Below are positions 34,601-42,786 of a DNA stretch of 64,000 bases, in pieces. The stretch lies in assembly GCF_017654485.1 (NCBI RefSeq), contig NZ_CP061091.1, positions 2,238,501 to 2,302,500 of the forward strand, in the 5' to 3' direction. This DNA is from Roseomonas marmotae (lineage in GTDB: Bacteria > Pseudomonadota > Alphaproteobacteria > Acetobacterales > Acetobacteraceae). Below the pieces are notes generated by a model. It was not told where the DNA came from, ran no database searches, and saw nothing but the letters and a program-made list of their open reading frames with translations. A program made the translations under genes and the position numbers. Each line of letters starts with the position of its first letter. Position 1 is the first letter of the stretch.

Positions 34601-35757
34601 GATGGCATCCTCCCGCGGGACTGCGGCGCCGAGAGGGTTTCCACCAGCGACCGCAGGCTCTCGATGTTGTGGACCGGGCGATGCTCGTGCACCAGCGGCA
34701 ACATCGTCCTCACCCCCTGGGATTTCGGCTGGAACCCGGCATAGCGCAAGAGCGGGTTCAGCCAGATCAGCCGCCGGCAGGAATGGCGCAGCCGGTCCGT
34801 GGCCGCCGCCAGCCGGGCCAGCTCCTCCGGCCCGCCACGTTCGAGCCCGTCCGTGATCAGGAGGACCACCGCCCCCTGGCCCAGCACGCGGCGCGACCAG
34901 TCATGGTTGAAGCGTTCCAGGGCCTCCCCGATCCGGGTGCCGCCGGACCAGTCCGGCACGATATGACTGACCATCTCGAATGCGGCCTCGGCGTCGCGGT
35001 GCCGGAGCTGGCGGGTGATATTGGTCAGCCGGGTGCCGAAGAGGAAGGTGGAGACACGGTCGCGGTCATTGGCGGCTGCGTGCAGAAAATGTAACAGAAT
35101 CTGCGCGTAACGGGCCATACTTCCAGAGATATCGCAGATTGCTACCAGGGGTGGTGGGCGCACCACGCGCTCGGAACGGCGAAGCTCCAGCACTTCGCCG
35201 CCCTGGCGCAGGCTTTCCTTCAGCGTGGCGCGCAGATCGACACGGCTGCCGGCGGTGTCGGGACGGAAGCGGCGTGTCGGACGGGCATCCAGCGGCAGGG
35301 TGAGGCGGCGGATCTCGCGCTTGGCCTCGTCGATCTCGGCGGCGCCCATCGCCTCGAAATCCATCTTCCTCAACTGCTCGCCGGCACTGACGGTCAGCGC
35401 GGCATCGGGCCGGGCTTCCGCCCTCGGCGGCGCGGAGGAAGAATTGGCGCCCATCGCCTCGGACACCCGGCGCGCGGCGGCCGGGGCCTTCTCCAGCGGC
35501 TCCAGCTCCTGCTGCTCCGCGTCTTCGGGGCGCGGCGGCGCGCGCCAGTAGAGGGCGAAGGCCTGGTCGAAAACCTCGAAATGCTCGCGCCGGTGGACCA
35601 GGGTGGCGCGCAGCGCGGCCTTGGCTTGCCGGCGGTCCCCCAGATCGACCAGGGACAAAGCCTCCGCGCCGGCCAGCATCTCGGTGGGGCCAATCGGCAG
35701 CCCCGCCCGGCGCAGCAGTCGGCCGAAGCCGAGCAGATTGCCGGCGAAGGCGTTCAG
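34597..35757 (-). CDS. coxE: CoxE-like VWA domain protein (probable CTG start)
   Basis: A von Willebrand A protein that works with the MoxR ATPase in inserting or maturing molybdenum-hydroxylase active sites. The VWA domain carries the MIDAS motif CDISGSM, with further ligands near GGTRIG and ITDGLERGG. The first ATG in frame is at 35679. However, 26 codons upstream of it encode NAFAGNLLGFGRLLRRAGLP, the conserved CoxE N-terminus, with no ATG, GTG or TTG. CTG 35757 overlaps the moxR stop as CTGA, matching the 4-base overlaps of the three following junctions. I therefore propose a CTG start and about 386 residues. The start is inferred; the gene call is firm. Confidence 0.88.
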   Translation of the reverse strand: MNAFAGNLLGFGRLLRRAGLPIGPTEMLAGAEALSLVDLGDRRQAKAALRATLVHRREHFEVFDQAFALYWRAPPRPEDAEQQELEPLEKAPAAARRVSEAMGANSSSAPPRAEARPDAALTVSAGEQLRKMDFEAMGAAEIDEAKREIRRLTLPLDARPTRRFRPDTAGSRVDLRATLKESLRQGGEVLELRRSERVVRPPPLVAICDISGSMARYAQILLHFLHAAANDRDRVSTFLFGTRLTNITRQLRHRDAEAAFEMVSHIVPDWSGGTRIGEALERFNHDWSRRVLGQGAVVLLITDGLERGGPEELARLAAATDRLRHSCRRLIWLNPLLRYAGFQPKSQGVRTMLPLVHEHRPVHNIESLRSLVETLSAPQSRGRMPS

Positions 35758-36671
35758 AACGGCACCGGCACCGTTGGAGGTGCCTTGACAGCCTCCAGCA
35801 GCTTCGCCGCCTCAGCGCCACGCAGCTTGGCGATGTCGTCCTGGTATTTGAGCAGGGCGCCCAGCGTGTCGTCCACCAGTGCCGGTTCCAGTTCCGTGGC
35901 GTTCAGCGCGCTCAGGGCCGCGGCCCAGTCGATGGTCTCGGCCACGCCCGGATATTTGAAGAAGTCGCCCTGCCGGACCTGCTGGACGAAAGCGACCACC
36001 TGGGCGGAGAGCCTGGCTGGCAGACCCGGTGCGCGGCGGTCGAGGATGGCCCGCTCCCGCGCCGCATCCGGGTAATCCACCCAGTGATAGAGGCAGCGGC
36101 GGCGGATGGCGTCATGCACCTCCCGCGTCCGGTTGCTCGTCAGCACGACGATGGGGGGTGTCTCGGCGCGGATGGTACCGAGTTCGGGGATCGAGAGCTG
36201 GAAATCCGCGAGGATCTCCAGCAGGAAGGCCTCGAAAGGCTCGTCCGCCCGGTCGAGCTCATCGATCAGCAATACGGCGGGGCTGCCGGTGAGCGCGGAG
36301 AGCAGCGGCCGCTCCTGCAGGAAGCGGCGGTCGTAGATGCCGGCCTCCAGCGCCTGCCGGTCGGTCTCGCCAGCGGCCTCCGCCAAGCGGATGGCCATCA
36401 GCTGCCGCGCGTGGTTCCATTCATAGGCGGCGGCCGAGAGGTCCAGCCCGTCGTAGCATTGCAGGCGCACCAGCCGGCGGCCGAGGCCGCCCGCCAGCAC
36501 CTTCGCGATCTCGGTCTTGCCCGTGCCCGGCTCTCCCTCCAGGAACAGCGGCCGGCCCATGGTGAGGGCCAGGTGCACCGTGGTCGCCAGCGCGCGGTCG
36601 GCGACATAGCCGCCTTCGGCGAGCAGGCGCTCGGTGGCCTCGACGGAGGCCGGGAATGCGGCGTCAGCCAT
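35754..36671 (-). CDS. coxD: MoxR-family AAA+ ATPase (CoxD-like)
   Basis: 305 residues. Walker A is EGEPGTGKTEIAKVL, Walker B is AVLLIDELDRADEPFEAFLL and sensor 1 is IVVLTSNRTREVHDA, with RRRCLYHWVDYPD as the arginine-finger region. MoxR ATPases act as chaperones with VWA proteins; CoxD with CoxE is implicated in assembling the sulfurated Mo-Cu centre of CO dehydrogenase. The start overlaps the coxG stop by eight bases. It is the second gene of the maturation operon. Confidence 0.92.
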   Translation of the reverse strand: MADAAFPASVEATERLLAEGGYVADRALATTVHLALTMGRPLFLEGEPGTGKTEIAKVLAGGLGRRLVRLQCYDGLDLSAAAYEWNHARQLMAIRLAEAAGETDRQALEAGIYDRRFLQERPLLSALTGSPAVLLIDELDRADEPFEAFLLEILADFQLSIPELGTIRAETPPIVVLTSNRTREVHDAIRRRCLYHWVDYPDAARERAILDRRAPGLPARLSAQVVAFVQQVRQGDFFKYPGVAETIDWAAALSALNATELEPALVDDTLGALLKYQDDIAKLRGAEAAKLLEAVKAPPTVPVPF

Positions 36672-37449
36672 TCAGGAAGAGCACCACCAGCAGCACCAGC
36701 CACACCGCGCTGCCGATCCAGAAGGTCAGCGGCAGGCCAAAGATCTCGGTCGGCGCCATGGCCATCAGGTTCACGGGCACCGGACGGGCCGGGGTCGCCG
36801 GGATGTTCGGGCGGCCGGCGACATCATCCTGCGTGGTGCCGGGGGGCGTGCCGCCGGCATGTTCCACCAGCCCGGCGCCCACCAGCGTGGCGGCGCCCAG
36901 CCGCTCCTCGGGCGTGGCATTCCCGACCAGGGTGCCGGGGGCAGGGGTGGGGCGGGTGCCGGGGGGCAGCGCCGCGACTTCCGAGGGCCTGACCTCATCC
37001 GGGGCGGGGGCGGAGACCAGCGCGGCGAAACGGTCGAAGAATTGGTCCGCCATCTGCTTGGCCGTGCTGTCGATCAGGCGACCGCCCAGTTGCGCCATCT
37101 TGCCGCCGACCTGTGCCTTGACCGCGTATTTCAGCAGGGTCTCGGTCTGGGAGAGCTCTTCCAGGCTGACATCCGCGCCGCCCTTGGCGAAGCCCATGGC
37201 CCCGCCATTGCCCTCGCCGCCGATCGTGTAGGACACCGGCGCGTTGATGTTCGTCAGCTGCACCTTGCCGGCGAAGCGCGCCGCCATCGGGCCGAGCTTC
37301 ACGGCGACACGAGCCTGGAAGCTGTCATCGCCTGTACGCTCGACCGTCTCGCAGCCCGGAATGGACTGCCGCAGCACCTCGGGGTCGTTCAGCGCTTGCC
37401 AGACGGTTTCGCGCGGCGCCTCGATTCGCCGTTCGCCGGTCATTTCCAT
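36664..37449 (-). CDS. coxG: CoxG-like SRPBCC domain protein with C-terminal membrane anchor
   Basis: 261 residues. The N-terminal 150 form a CoxG/SRPBCC domain (MTGERRIEAPRETVWQALND, FAGKVQLTNINAPVSYTI, AQVGGKMAQLGGRLIDSTAK). A proline-rich linker leads to one C-terminal membrane helix (FWIGSAVWLVLLVVLFLNG). CoxG tethers CO dehydrogenase to the membrane in Oligotropha. The anchor helix fits that role for a related enzyme. GGGAG precedes ATG 37449 by about seven bases. This is the first gene of the maturation operon and is divergent from prpB. Confidence 0.9.
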   Translation of the reverse strand: MEMTGERRIEAPRETVWQALNDPEVLRQSIPGCETVERTGDDSFQARVAVKLGPMAARFAGKVQLTNINAPVSYTIGGEGNGGAMGFAKGGADVSLEELSQTETLLKYAVKAQVGGKMAQLGGRLIDSTAKQMADQFFDRFAALVSAPAPDEVRPSEVAALPPGTRPTPAPGTLVGNATPEERLGAATLVGAGLVEHAGGTPPGTTQDDVAGRPNIPATPARPVPVNLMAMAPTEIFGLPLTFWIGSAVWLVLLVVLFLNG

Positions 37450-37590
37450 GCGGGGTCTCCCTGAGGCCATCGATGAGTGCAGGAACAAAGCTAGGGCGTG
37501 ATGGTTCCTACGGAAAGGGCTCGCGGGCGCGGCAATGGCGGCGACTCGGTCGCGGGTGTAGGAAGGCGCCGAAACGTCGAGGAGAGAAGC

Positions 37591-38514
37591 ATGCCCTACG
37601 TCATTGCCGATGATCTGCCGGACGCCCCCGCGGGCCAGCGGTTCCGGGCCCTGCTGGACCGGCCCGAGATCCTCCGTATGCCCGGCGCGCATCTCGGCAT
37701 CGCCGCATTGCTGGCGAAGAAGGCGGGGTTCGAGGCGCTCTACATGTCCGGTGCCGCGATGTCCGCCACCATGGGGCTGCCGGACCTCGGCATGATTACC
37801 GTGGATGACGTCGCCTGGCACATCCGCCAGGTCACGCGCGCCAGCGCGCTGCCCGTGCTGGTCGATGGCGATACCGGCTATGGCGAGGCGCTGAACGTCA
37901 TGCACATGGTCCGGAGCTTCGAGGAAGCTGGCGCCGCCGCCGTGCATCTGGAAGACCAGCTGCTGCCGAAGAAGTGCGGGCACCTCAACGACAAGAAGCT
38001 GGCCGATGCGCGCGATATGGCGGCCAAGGTCGCGGCAGCGCGCAAGGCCCGGCGGCATCTCTACCTGATCGCCCGGACGGATGCCGCGGCGAGCGAGGGC
38101 ATCGACGGCGCCGTGGCGCGCGCCAGGCTCTACCTCGAAGCTGGCGCCGACGCGATCTTCCCGGAAGCGCTGACGAATGCCGAGATGTTCCGCGAATTCG
38201 CCCGCCGCATGCCCGGCGTGAAGCTGCTGGCGAACATGACGGAGTTCGGCCGTACGCCCTTCTTCACGGCGGAGGAGTTCCAGGAGATGGGATACTCCAT
38301 GGTGATCTGGCCGGTCAGCCACCTGCGCGTCGCCGCGAAGTCGATGGAGGAGCTGTATGCCGCCATCCAGCGCGACAGCGGCACCCACAAGATGGTGGAC
38401 CGGATGCAGACCCGCGCCGAGCTCTACGAAACCATCGACTACCACGCCTACGAGGCGCTGGATGCCACGCTGGTGCAGACCATCGTGCCGGAGGCGATGC
38501 CGCAGCGGAGCTGA
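37591..38514 (+). CDS. prpB: methylisocitrate lyase / ICL-PEP mutase family
   Basis: 307 residues of the isocitrate lyase/PEP mutase barrel. It has the substrate and metal segments YMSGAAMSATMGLPDLGMIT and VDGDTGYGEALNVMHMV, and the catalytic loop EDQLLPKKCGHL with its cysteine. This matches methylisocitrate lyase (2-methylisocitrate to pyruvate plus succinate in propionate breakdown). prpC and prpD are not nearby, so another C-C lyase specificity remains possible. GAGGAGA precedes ATG 37591. The gene is convergent with the thiZXY operon. Confidence 0.85.
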   Translation: MPYVIADDLPDAPAGQRFRALLDRPEILRMPGAHLGIAALLAKKAGFEALYMSGAAMSATMGLPDLGMITVDDVAWHIRQVTRASALPVLVDGDTGYGEALNVMHMVRSFEEAGAAAVHLEDQLLPKKCGHLNDKKLADARDMAAKVAAARKARRHLYLIARTDAAASEGIDGAVARARLYLEAGADAIFPEALTNAEMFREFARRMPGVKLLANMTEFGRTPFFTAEEFQEMGYSMVIWPVSHLRVAAKSMEELYAAIQRDSGTHKMVDRMQTRAELYETIDYHAYEALDATLVQTIVPEAMPQRS

Positions 38515-38532
38515 CGGCACTGCCGCCCAGCG

Positions 38533-39513
38533 TCAGGCCGGCGGAAGCTCGACCGCGTAGCTGTCCAGAGCCGGCGGGCTTCCGATCAGCTTCCGCTGGT
38601 GCAGGAAGCGCGCGAAGCGCTCATAGCGGTTGCGGTCCAGCGCCGCCGGGCTGAGGGAGAAACGGTCCGCCGTATCCGCGAAGGCGCGGCGGTTCAGCTC
38701 GTTGTCCAGCTCGCGGCGCTGGCCGGCGATGAACATCTTCCAGCTTTCCTCACGGTTGTTGATGAGGAAGGTGGTCGCGCTCTCCATCGCGTCCATGAAG
38801 CGGCGCAGAACCGGGTCCCGCGCTCGGTCCCGGTGCGTGACGTAGATCAGCTCGTCATAGATCGGCATGCCGTGCTGCTCGGGGAAGAAGGCACGGCCCG
38901 GACGGCCTTCCAGCTCCAGCTGATGCAGTTCGAAGTTCCGGAAGCCGCCGAGGATGGCGTCCACCTGGCCTGACATCAGCGCCGAGGAGAGGCCGAAATT
39001 GACGTTCACCAGCGTCACGTCGCGCGAGGAAAGGCCGACGGAGCCAAGCACAACGTCGATCGAGACTTCCTCGAACCCGGCAACGCTGAAGCCGATCTTT
39101 CTGCCCTTCAGATCCGACAATTGCCGGATAGGCCCGTCCTGCAGCACCGTCAGGGTGGAGAGCGGCGTCGCCACCAGCGTGCCGACCCGCGCCAGGGGCA
39201 GGCCCTGATCCACCGCCAGATAGAGGTTCTTCTGATAATAGACGCCGAGATCGGCCTGCTTCGCCGCCACCAGCCGGGGCGGATCGGTCGGGTCGGCCGG
39301 CGCGACGATGCGTATCTCCAGCCCGGCGCGGGCGAAATGGCCGCCCTCCTGGGCGACGATGATCGGCGCGTGGTCGGGGTTCACGAACCAGTCCAGCATC
39401 AGTGTCAGCTTCGCCGGCGCGGCCGTGGCCGCCGTATTCTGCGCCCGGGCGGCCACCGCCGGCATGGCGAGTGCCGCCAGCGCCGGCAAGGCACGGCGAG
39501 GAAGGTGCGTCAT
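38533..39513 (-). CDS. thiY: thiamine-precursor ABC transporter, substrate-binding protein
   Basis: 326 residues of the NMT1/THI5-like family: signal peptide (LPRRALPALAALAMPAVAARA) then KLTLMLDWFVNPDHAPIIVA, the opening typical of ThiY. Central motifs are AAKQADLGVYYQKNLYLA and KGRKIGFSVAGFEEVSIDV. It should bind a pyrimidine such as HMP or N-formyl-4-amino-5-aminomethyl-2-methylpyrimidine. The assignment relies on the TPP riboswitch that heads the operon. The ATG overlaps the permease stop as ATGA. Confidence 0.88.
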   Translation of the reverse strand: MTHLPRRALPALAALAMPAVAARAQNTAATAAPAKLTLMLDWFVNPDHAPIIVAQEGGHFARAGLEIRIVAPADPTDPPRLVAAKQADLGVYYQKNLYLAVDQGLPLARVGTLVATPLSTLTVLQDGPIRQLSDLKGRKIGFSVAGFEEVSIDVVLGSVGLSSRDVTLVNVNFGLSSALMSGQVDAILGGFRNFELHQLELEGRPGRAFFPEQHGMPIYDELIYVTHRDRARDPVLRRFMDAMESATTFLINNREESWKMFIAGQRRELDNELNRRAFADTADRFSLSPAALDRNRYERFARFLHQRKLIGSPPALDSYAVELPPA

Positions 39514-40262
39514 TCGGTGTCTCCATCGAGAAGCGCATCGGGCTGCCAGGGCAGCATCCGGCGCAGCAGAAGGTCGATCATGAACCACAGGGCCATGGCC
39601 ATGGCGGCCAGGATGGCGAGGGCGGCGAACATCATGTCGGTCTGGCTGCGGCCATTGGCCTGCAGCATGACGTAGCCCAGCCCGGCCGAGGCCCCGACCC
39701 ATTCCCCGACCACGGCACCGATCGGCGCCACGGCAGCGGCCACGCGCAGGCCGGAAGCCAGTCCAGGCAGTGCGGCCGGCACCCGTACTCGCCACAGCAT
39801 GGCGGCGCGGGAGGCGCCCATGGTGCTGGCCAGGTCCAGCCACCCCGGCTCCGTCCGGCGCAGCCCATCGTAAAAGGCAGTGGCCACGGGGAAGAAGATG
39901 ATGATGGTGGCCATGGCGACCTTGCTGGCCAGGCCGAAGCCCAGCCAGAGCGTCAGCAAGGGTGCGATGGCGAAGACCGGAATGGCCTGGCTGGCGATCA
40001 GCAGCGGCAGCAGCCAGCGCCGCCCGCTGCGCCAGGCGGTCAGCAGCAGGGCCGTCGCGATGCCCAGCACCGTGCCGAAGAACAGCCCGAGGAGGATTTC
40101 CGTGAGCGTGGTGGCGGCATGGCCCAGCAGGATATCCCAACGCCCCAGCAAGGCGTTCCAGACCCGCAGCGGTGACGGCAGCAGGAAGGGCGGCACGCCG
40201 GTCCAGCGGACGAATCCCTCCCAGCCCAGCAGCAGGCCGAGGGCCGCGATCAGCCCTCTCAT
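39510..40262 (-). CDS. thiX: thiamine-precursor ABC transporter, permease
   Basis: 250 residues, about six membrane helices, with the inner-membrane coupling loop of binding-protein-dependent permeases (EPGWLDLASTMGASRAAMLW RVRVPAALPGLASGL). It starts with a hydrophobic helix (GLIAALGLLLGWEGFVRWTG). It would form the channel for ThiY cargo driven by ThiZ. Four-base overlaps with both neighbours indicate one transcript. Confidence 0.88.
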   Translation of the reverse strand: MRGLIAALGLLLGWEGFVRWTGVPPFLLPSPLRVWNALLGRWDILLGHAATTLTEILLGLFFGTVLGIATALLLTAWRSGRRWLLPLLIASQAIPVFAIAPLLTLWLGFGLASKVAMATIIIFFPVATAFYDGLRRTEPGWLDLASTMGASRAAMLWRVRVPAALPGLASGLRVAAAVAPIGAVVGEWVGASAGLGYVMLQANGRSQTDMMFAALAILAAMAMALWFMIDLLLRRMLPWQPDALLDGDTE

Positions 40263-41002
40263 GCCGCTTCCGCCAGGCGGTCCAGCAACTCGGCCTGCGC
40301 AGCCAGCACTGCCGGATCTGTCGCGGCGCGCAGCGGCGGGGAGGCGGGGAGGGGCAGTTCCTCCGCAACCGCGCCTTCCGGGCCCGGCCGCAGTACCAGG
40401 ACGCGGTGGGCCATGCGCAGGGCCTCCAACGGGTCATGCGTGACCAGCAGGACGGTGCGCCCGCCCAGCAGCCCGGCGGCCAGCCCCTGCAGGCGATGCC
40501 GGGTCGGCGCATCCACCGCGCTGAAGGGCTCGTCCATCAGCACGAAGGGGCGGTCTTCCATCAGCGTGCGGGCCAGCGCCGCGCGCTGGCGCATGCCACC
40601 CGAGAGCTCGGCGGGGCGGGAATCTTCCCGCCCCGCCAGCCCGACCGCCTCGATCAGTGCGGCGGCACGTTCAAGGTCCGGCTTCTCGCCACGCAGCCGG
40701 GCGCCGAGGGTGAGGTTGCCGCGCAGGTCCAGCCAGGGGAGCAGCAGATCCTGCTGCCCCATCCAGGCGACACGGCCGGGCAGGGGGCGGCCATCCTCCG
40801 GGTCGAGCCTTGTGCCTGGCGGCGGCGGCATGAGGCCGGCGAGCAGCCGCAGAAGGGTGGATTTACCGACGCCCGAAGGCCCCAGCAGCGCCGTCACCTC
40901 GCCCGCGCCGAAATGCAGGTCGCAGGCACCCAGCACGGGCCGGCCGCCGAGGCGGATGACAGGAAGGGCCACGCGCAGGCCAGGGGCCGGGTCAACGGCC
41001 AT
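40259..41002 (-). CDS. thiZ: thiamine-precursor ABC transporter, ATP-binding protein
   Basis: 247 residues: Walker A LLGPSGVGKSTLLRLLAG, Q-loop GRVAWMGQQDLLLPW, signature LSGGMRQRAALARTL, Walker B FVLMDEPFSAVD and switch His LLVTHDPLEALR. This is the first gene of thiZ-thiX-thiY. It is preceded by GGAGG six bases before the ATG, and that ribosome site lies inside the 3' arm of a TPP riboswitch stem, so translation should fall when thiamine diphosphate is abundant. Confidence 0.9.
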   Translation of the reverse strand: MAVDPAPGLRVALPVIRLGGRPVLGACDLHFGAGEVTALLGPSGVGKSTLLRLLAGLMPPPPGTRLDPEDGRPLPGRVAWMGQQDLLLPWLDLRGNLTLGARLRGEKPDLERAAALIEAVGLAGREDSRPAELSGGMRQRAALARTLMEDRPFVLMDEPFSAVDAPTRHRLQGLAAGLLGGRTVLLVTHDPLEALRMAHRVLVLRPGPEGAVAEELPLPASPPLRAATDPAVLAAQAELLDRLAEAA

Positions 41003-41004
41003 GC

Positions 41005-41106
41005 GATACCTCCGATCCCTTCGCCGGTATGACCCGGATCAGGTTCAAGGGGTCGCAGGGCCCATCCCTGCCTCTCAGCCTTATTGAAAGGCTCCCCCCG
41101 GATATC
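41005..41106 (-). ncRNA. TPP (thi-box) riboswitch
   Basis: Read on the minus strand the leader contains the two invariant TPP-aptamer blocks: GGCTGAGAGGC (with the CTGAGA core) and CTTGAACCTGATCCGGGTCA followed by TACCGGCGAAGGGA. An extended P1 stem pairs GATATCCG (41106-41099) with CGGAGGTATC (41014-41005) around a two-base bulge. The GGAGG ribosome site of thiZ lies in that 3' arm, so closing P1 would hide it. This predicts translational repression by TPP. There is no terminator-like T run. Confidence 0.95.
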
Positions 41107-41182
41107 GTGCTTCTATGCATGCGCTCCGGGCGGATGCAAGAGGAAGGCAGGCAGCCATGACCGAAGGCGCCGAAGAGGACAT

Positions 41183-42310
41183 ATGAAGCCGCTGCTGATC
41201 GGGTCCGAGATCTACCGGAACTCCACCTATGGTCCGAAACATCCCCTGGCGATCCCGCGCGTCTCCACCACACTGGATCTGATCCGCACCCTCGGCTGGA
41301 TGGACCCCGCACGCACGCTGGACAGCCCCATGGCCACGGTGGCGCAGCTGACGCGCTTCCATACCCCGGCGTACATCGCGGCCCTGAAGGCGGCGGAGGC
41401 GGAGCGGGATGTTCCGGCGGAAGTCCGGTCCCGGCATCACATCGGCGCCCATGGGAATCCGGTCTACAAGGAGATCTTCCGCCGCCCCGCGACCGGCGCC
41501 GGCGGCGTCTTGCTGGCCGCCGCGCTGACGGCGGAGGGGGGCATCGTGCATGTGCCGGGCGGCGGCACCCATCACGGCCGCCCTGATCGCGCCAGCGGCT
41601 TCTGCTACCTGAACGACCCGGTGCTGGGGTTGCTGGCCTGGCTGGAGCAGGGCCTGACGAACATCCTCTACCTTGATATCGACGCGCATCACGGCGATGG
41701 GGTGCAGGACGCTTTCCACAACGACCCGCGCGTCTTCACCCTCTCAGTGCATGAGGGGAACCGCTGGCCCTTCACGGGGCGGCTGGAGGACAGGGCCGGC
41801 GGCCATGCCCGCAACATCCCGGTGCCGCAGGAACTGAATGACAGCGAGATGGACTGGCTGCTGCACCATGCCATCCTGCCTCTCATCCGCCATCTGCGCC
41901 CGCAGGCCATCATGCTTCAATGCGGCGCCGATGCGCTGGAGGAAGACCCGCTGGCCCGGCTTTCCCTCTCCAACAACGCCTACTGGGCCGTCGCGCGGGC
42001 CGTCAGGGACGCCGCGCCCAGGCTCATCGTGCTGGGGGGCGGGGGCTATAATCCCTGGTCGGTCGGGCGCTGCTGGGCCGGTATCTGGGGCGTGCTGGAT
42101 GGCCACCATCCGCCCGAGCGCCTGCCGCCGGAAGCCGAGGCGGTGCTGCGGGCCCTGGTCTACAACCGCGCGGCCGGGCGCAGCCCGCCGGAGCACTGGT
42201 TCACCACGCTGCGCGACCTACCCCGGCCCGGCCCGATCCGATTAGAAATCCGCCATCTCGCCGAGGCGACGCTGGAAGGGCTGCCCCAACCGGCTGGTGG
42301 TATGGCATAA
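41183..42310 (+). CDS. AcuC-type histone deacetylase family protein
   Basis: 375 residues of the arginase/deacetylase fold. The catalytic and zinc-binding motifs are complete: GGGTHHGRPDRASGFCYLND, LYLDIDAHHGDGVQDAF and LQCGADALEEDPLARLSLSN, with the active-site tyrosine region GGGGYNPWSVGRCWAG. Class I-like bacterial members include AcuC, which deacetylates acetyl-CoA synthetase, and polyamine or acetoin-linked enzymes. A partner acetyl-CoA synthetase is not in the window. ATG 41183 has AGAGGA just upstream. It is divergent from the thiZXY riboswitch. Confidence 0.9.
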   Translation: MKPLLIGSEIYRNSTYGPKHPLAIPRVSTTLDLIRTLGWMDPARTLDSPMATVAQLTRFHTPAYIAALKAAEAERDVPAEVRSRHHIGAHGNPVYKEIFRRPATGAGGVLLAAALTAEGGIVHVPGGGTHHGRPDRASGFCYLNDPVLGLLAWLEQGLTNILYLDIDAHHGDGVQDAFHNDPRVFTLSVHEGNRWPFTGRLEDRAGGHARNIPVPQELNDSEMDWLLHHAILPLIRHLRPQAIMLQCGADALEEDPLARLSLSNNAYWAVARAVRDAAPRLIVLGGGGYNPWSVGRCWAGIWGVLDGHHPPERLPPEAEAVLRALVYNRAAGRSPPEHWFTTLRDLPRPGPIRLEIRHLAEATLEGLPQPAGGMA

Positions 42311-42318
42311 GCCTTACC

Positions 42319-42786
42319 ATGCGCCGCCGCCTCCTGCTGGCCTTGCCAGCCCTTCTCGCCACCGCCGCCCGAGCCCAGACCGGGCCGCAGCCACGCCTGC
42401 CGACCGAGCCGCTGGTGATCGTCACCCGTGACGGCAAGAGGCACGGCTTCACGGTGGAGATGGCATTGTCTCCGGACCAGCAGACCGTCGGCCTGATGTT
42501 CCGGCCGGAGGTGAAGCCCGATGAGGGAATGCTCTTCGACTGGGGCACGCCGCGGGAAAGCGCGATGTGGATGCGTAACACCATCACCTCGCTGGACATG
42601 GTCTTCATCAACGCGGATGGGCGCGTCCGCCGGATCGCGGAGCGGACGGTGCCGCAGAGCCTGGCGACCATCGAGAGCCATGGCCCTGTGCGCGCGACGC
42701 TGGAATTGGCCGCCGGCACGGCGGAGCGCCTGAACCTGCGCCCGGGTGACCAGGTGCTGCAGCGGATCTTCGGTAACGCGCCTTAA
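42319..42786 (+). CDS. DUF192 family exported protein
   Basis: 155 residues with a signal peptide (MRRRLLLALPALLATAARA). The DUF192 core follows: HGFTVEMALSPDQQTVGLMF, EGMLFDWGTPRESAMWMRNT and LDMVFINADGRV. The family is widespread, secreted or periplasmic, and of unknown function. It starts eight bases after the deacetylase stop, so co-transcription is likely. It is convergent with the MBL gene, sharing the TTAA at the stops. Confidence 0.88.
   Translation: MRRRLLLALPALLATAARAQTGPQPRLPTEPLVIVTRDGKRHGFTVEMALSPDQQTVGLMFRPEVKPDEGMLFDWGTPRESAMWMRNTITSLDMVFINADGRVRRIAERTVPQSLATIESHGPVRATLELAAGTAERLNLRPGDQVLQRIFGNAP

Noticed and set aside
36664..38520. A 618-codon minus-strand frame extending coxG under prpB
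   Set aside because: The upstream 350 codons are antisense to prpB. The CoxG domain begins at ATG 37449, which has a ribosome site.
38533..40512. One continuous 659-codon minus-strand frame covering thiY and part of thiX/thiZ
   Set aside because: Only the part below 39513 reads as ThiY. The rest is a wrong-frame reading of the permease and ATPase genes, which have their own well-supported frames with ATGA overlaps. It is not a fusion.
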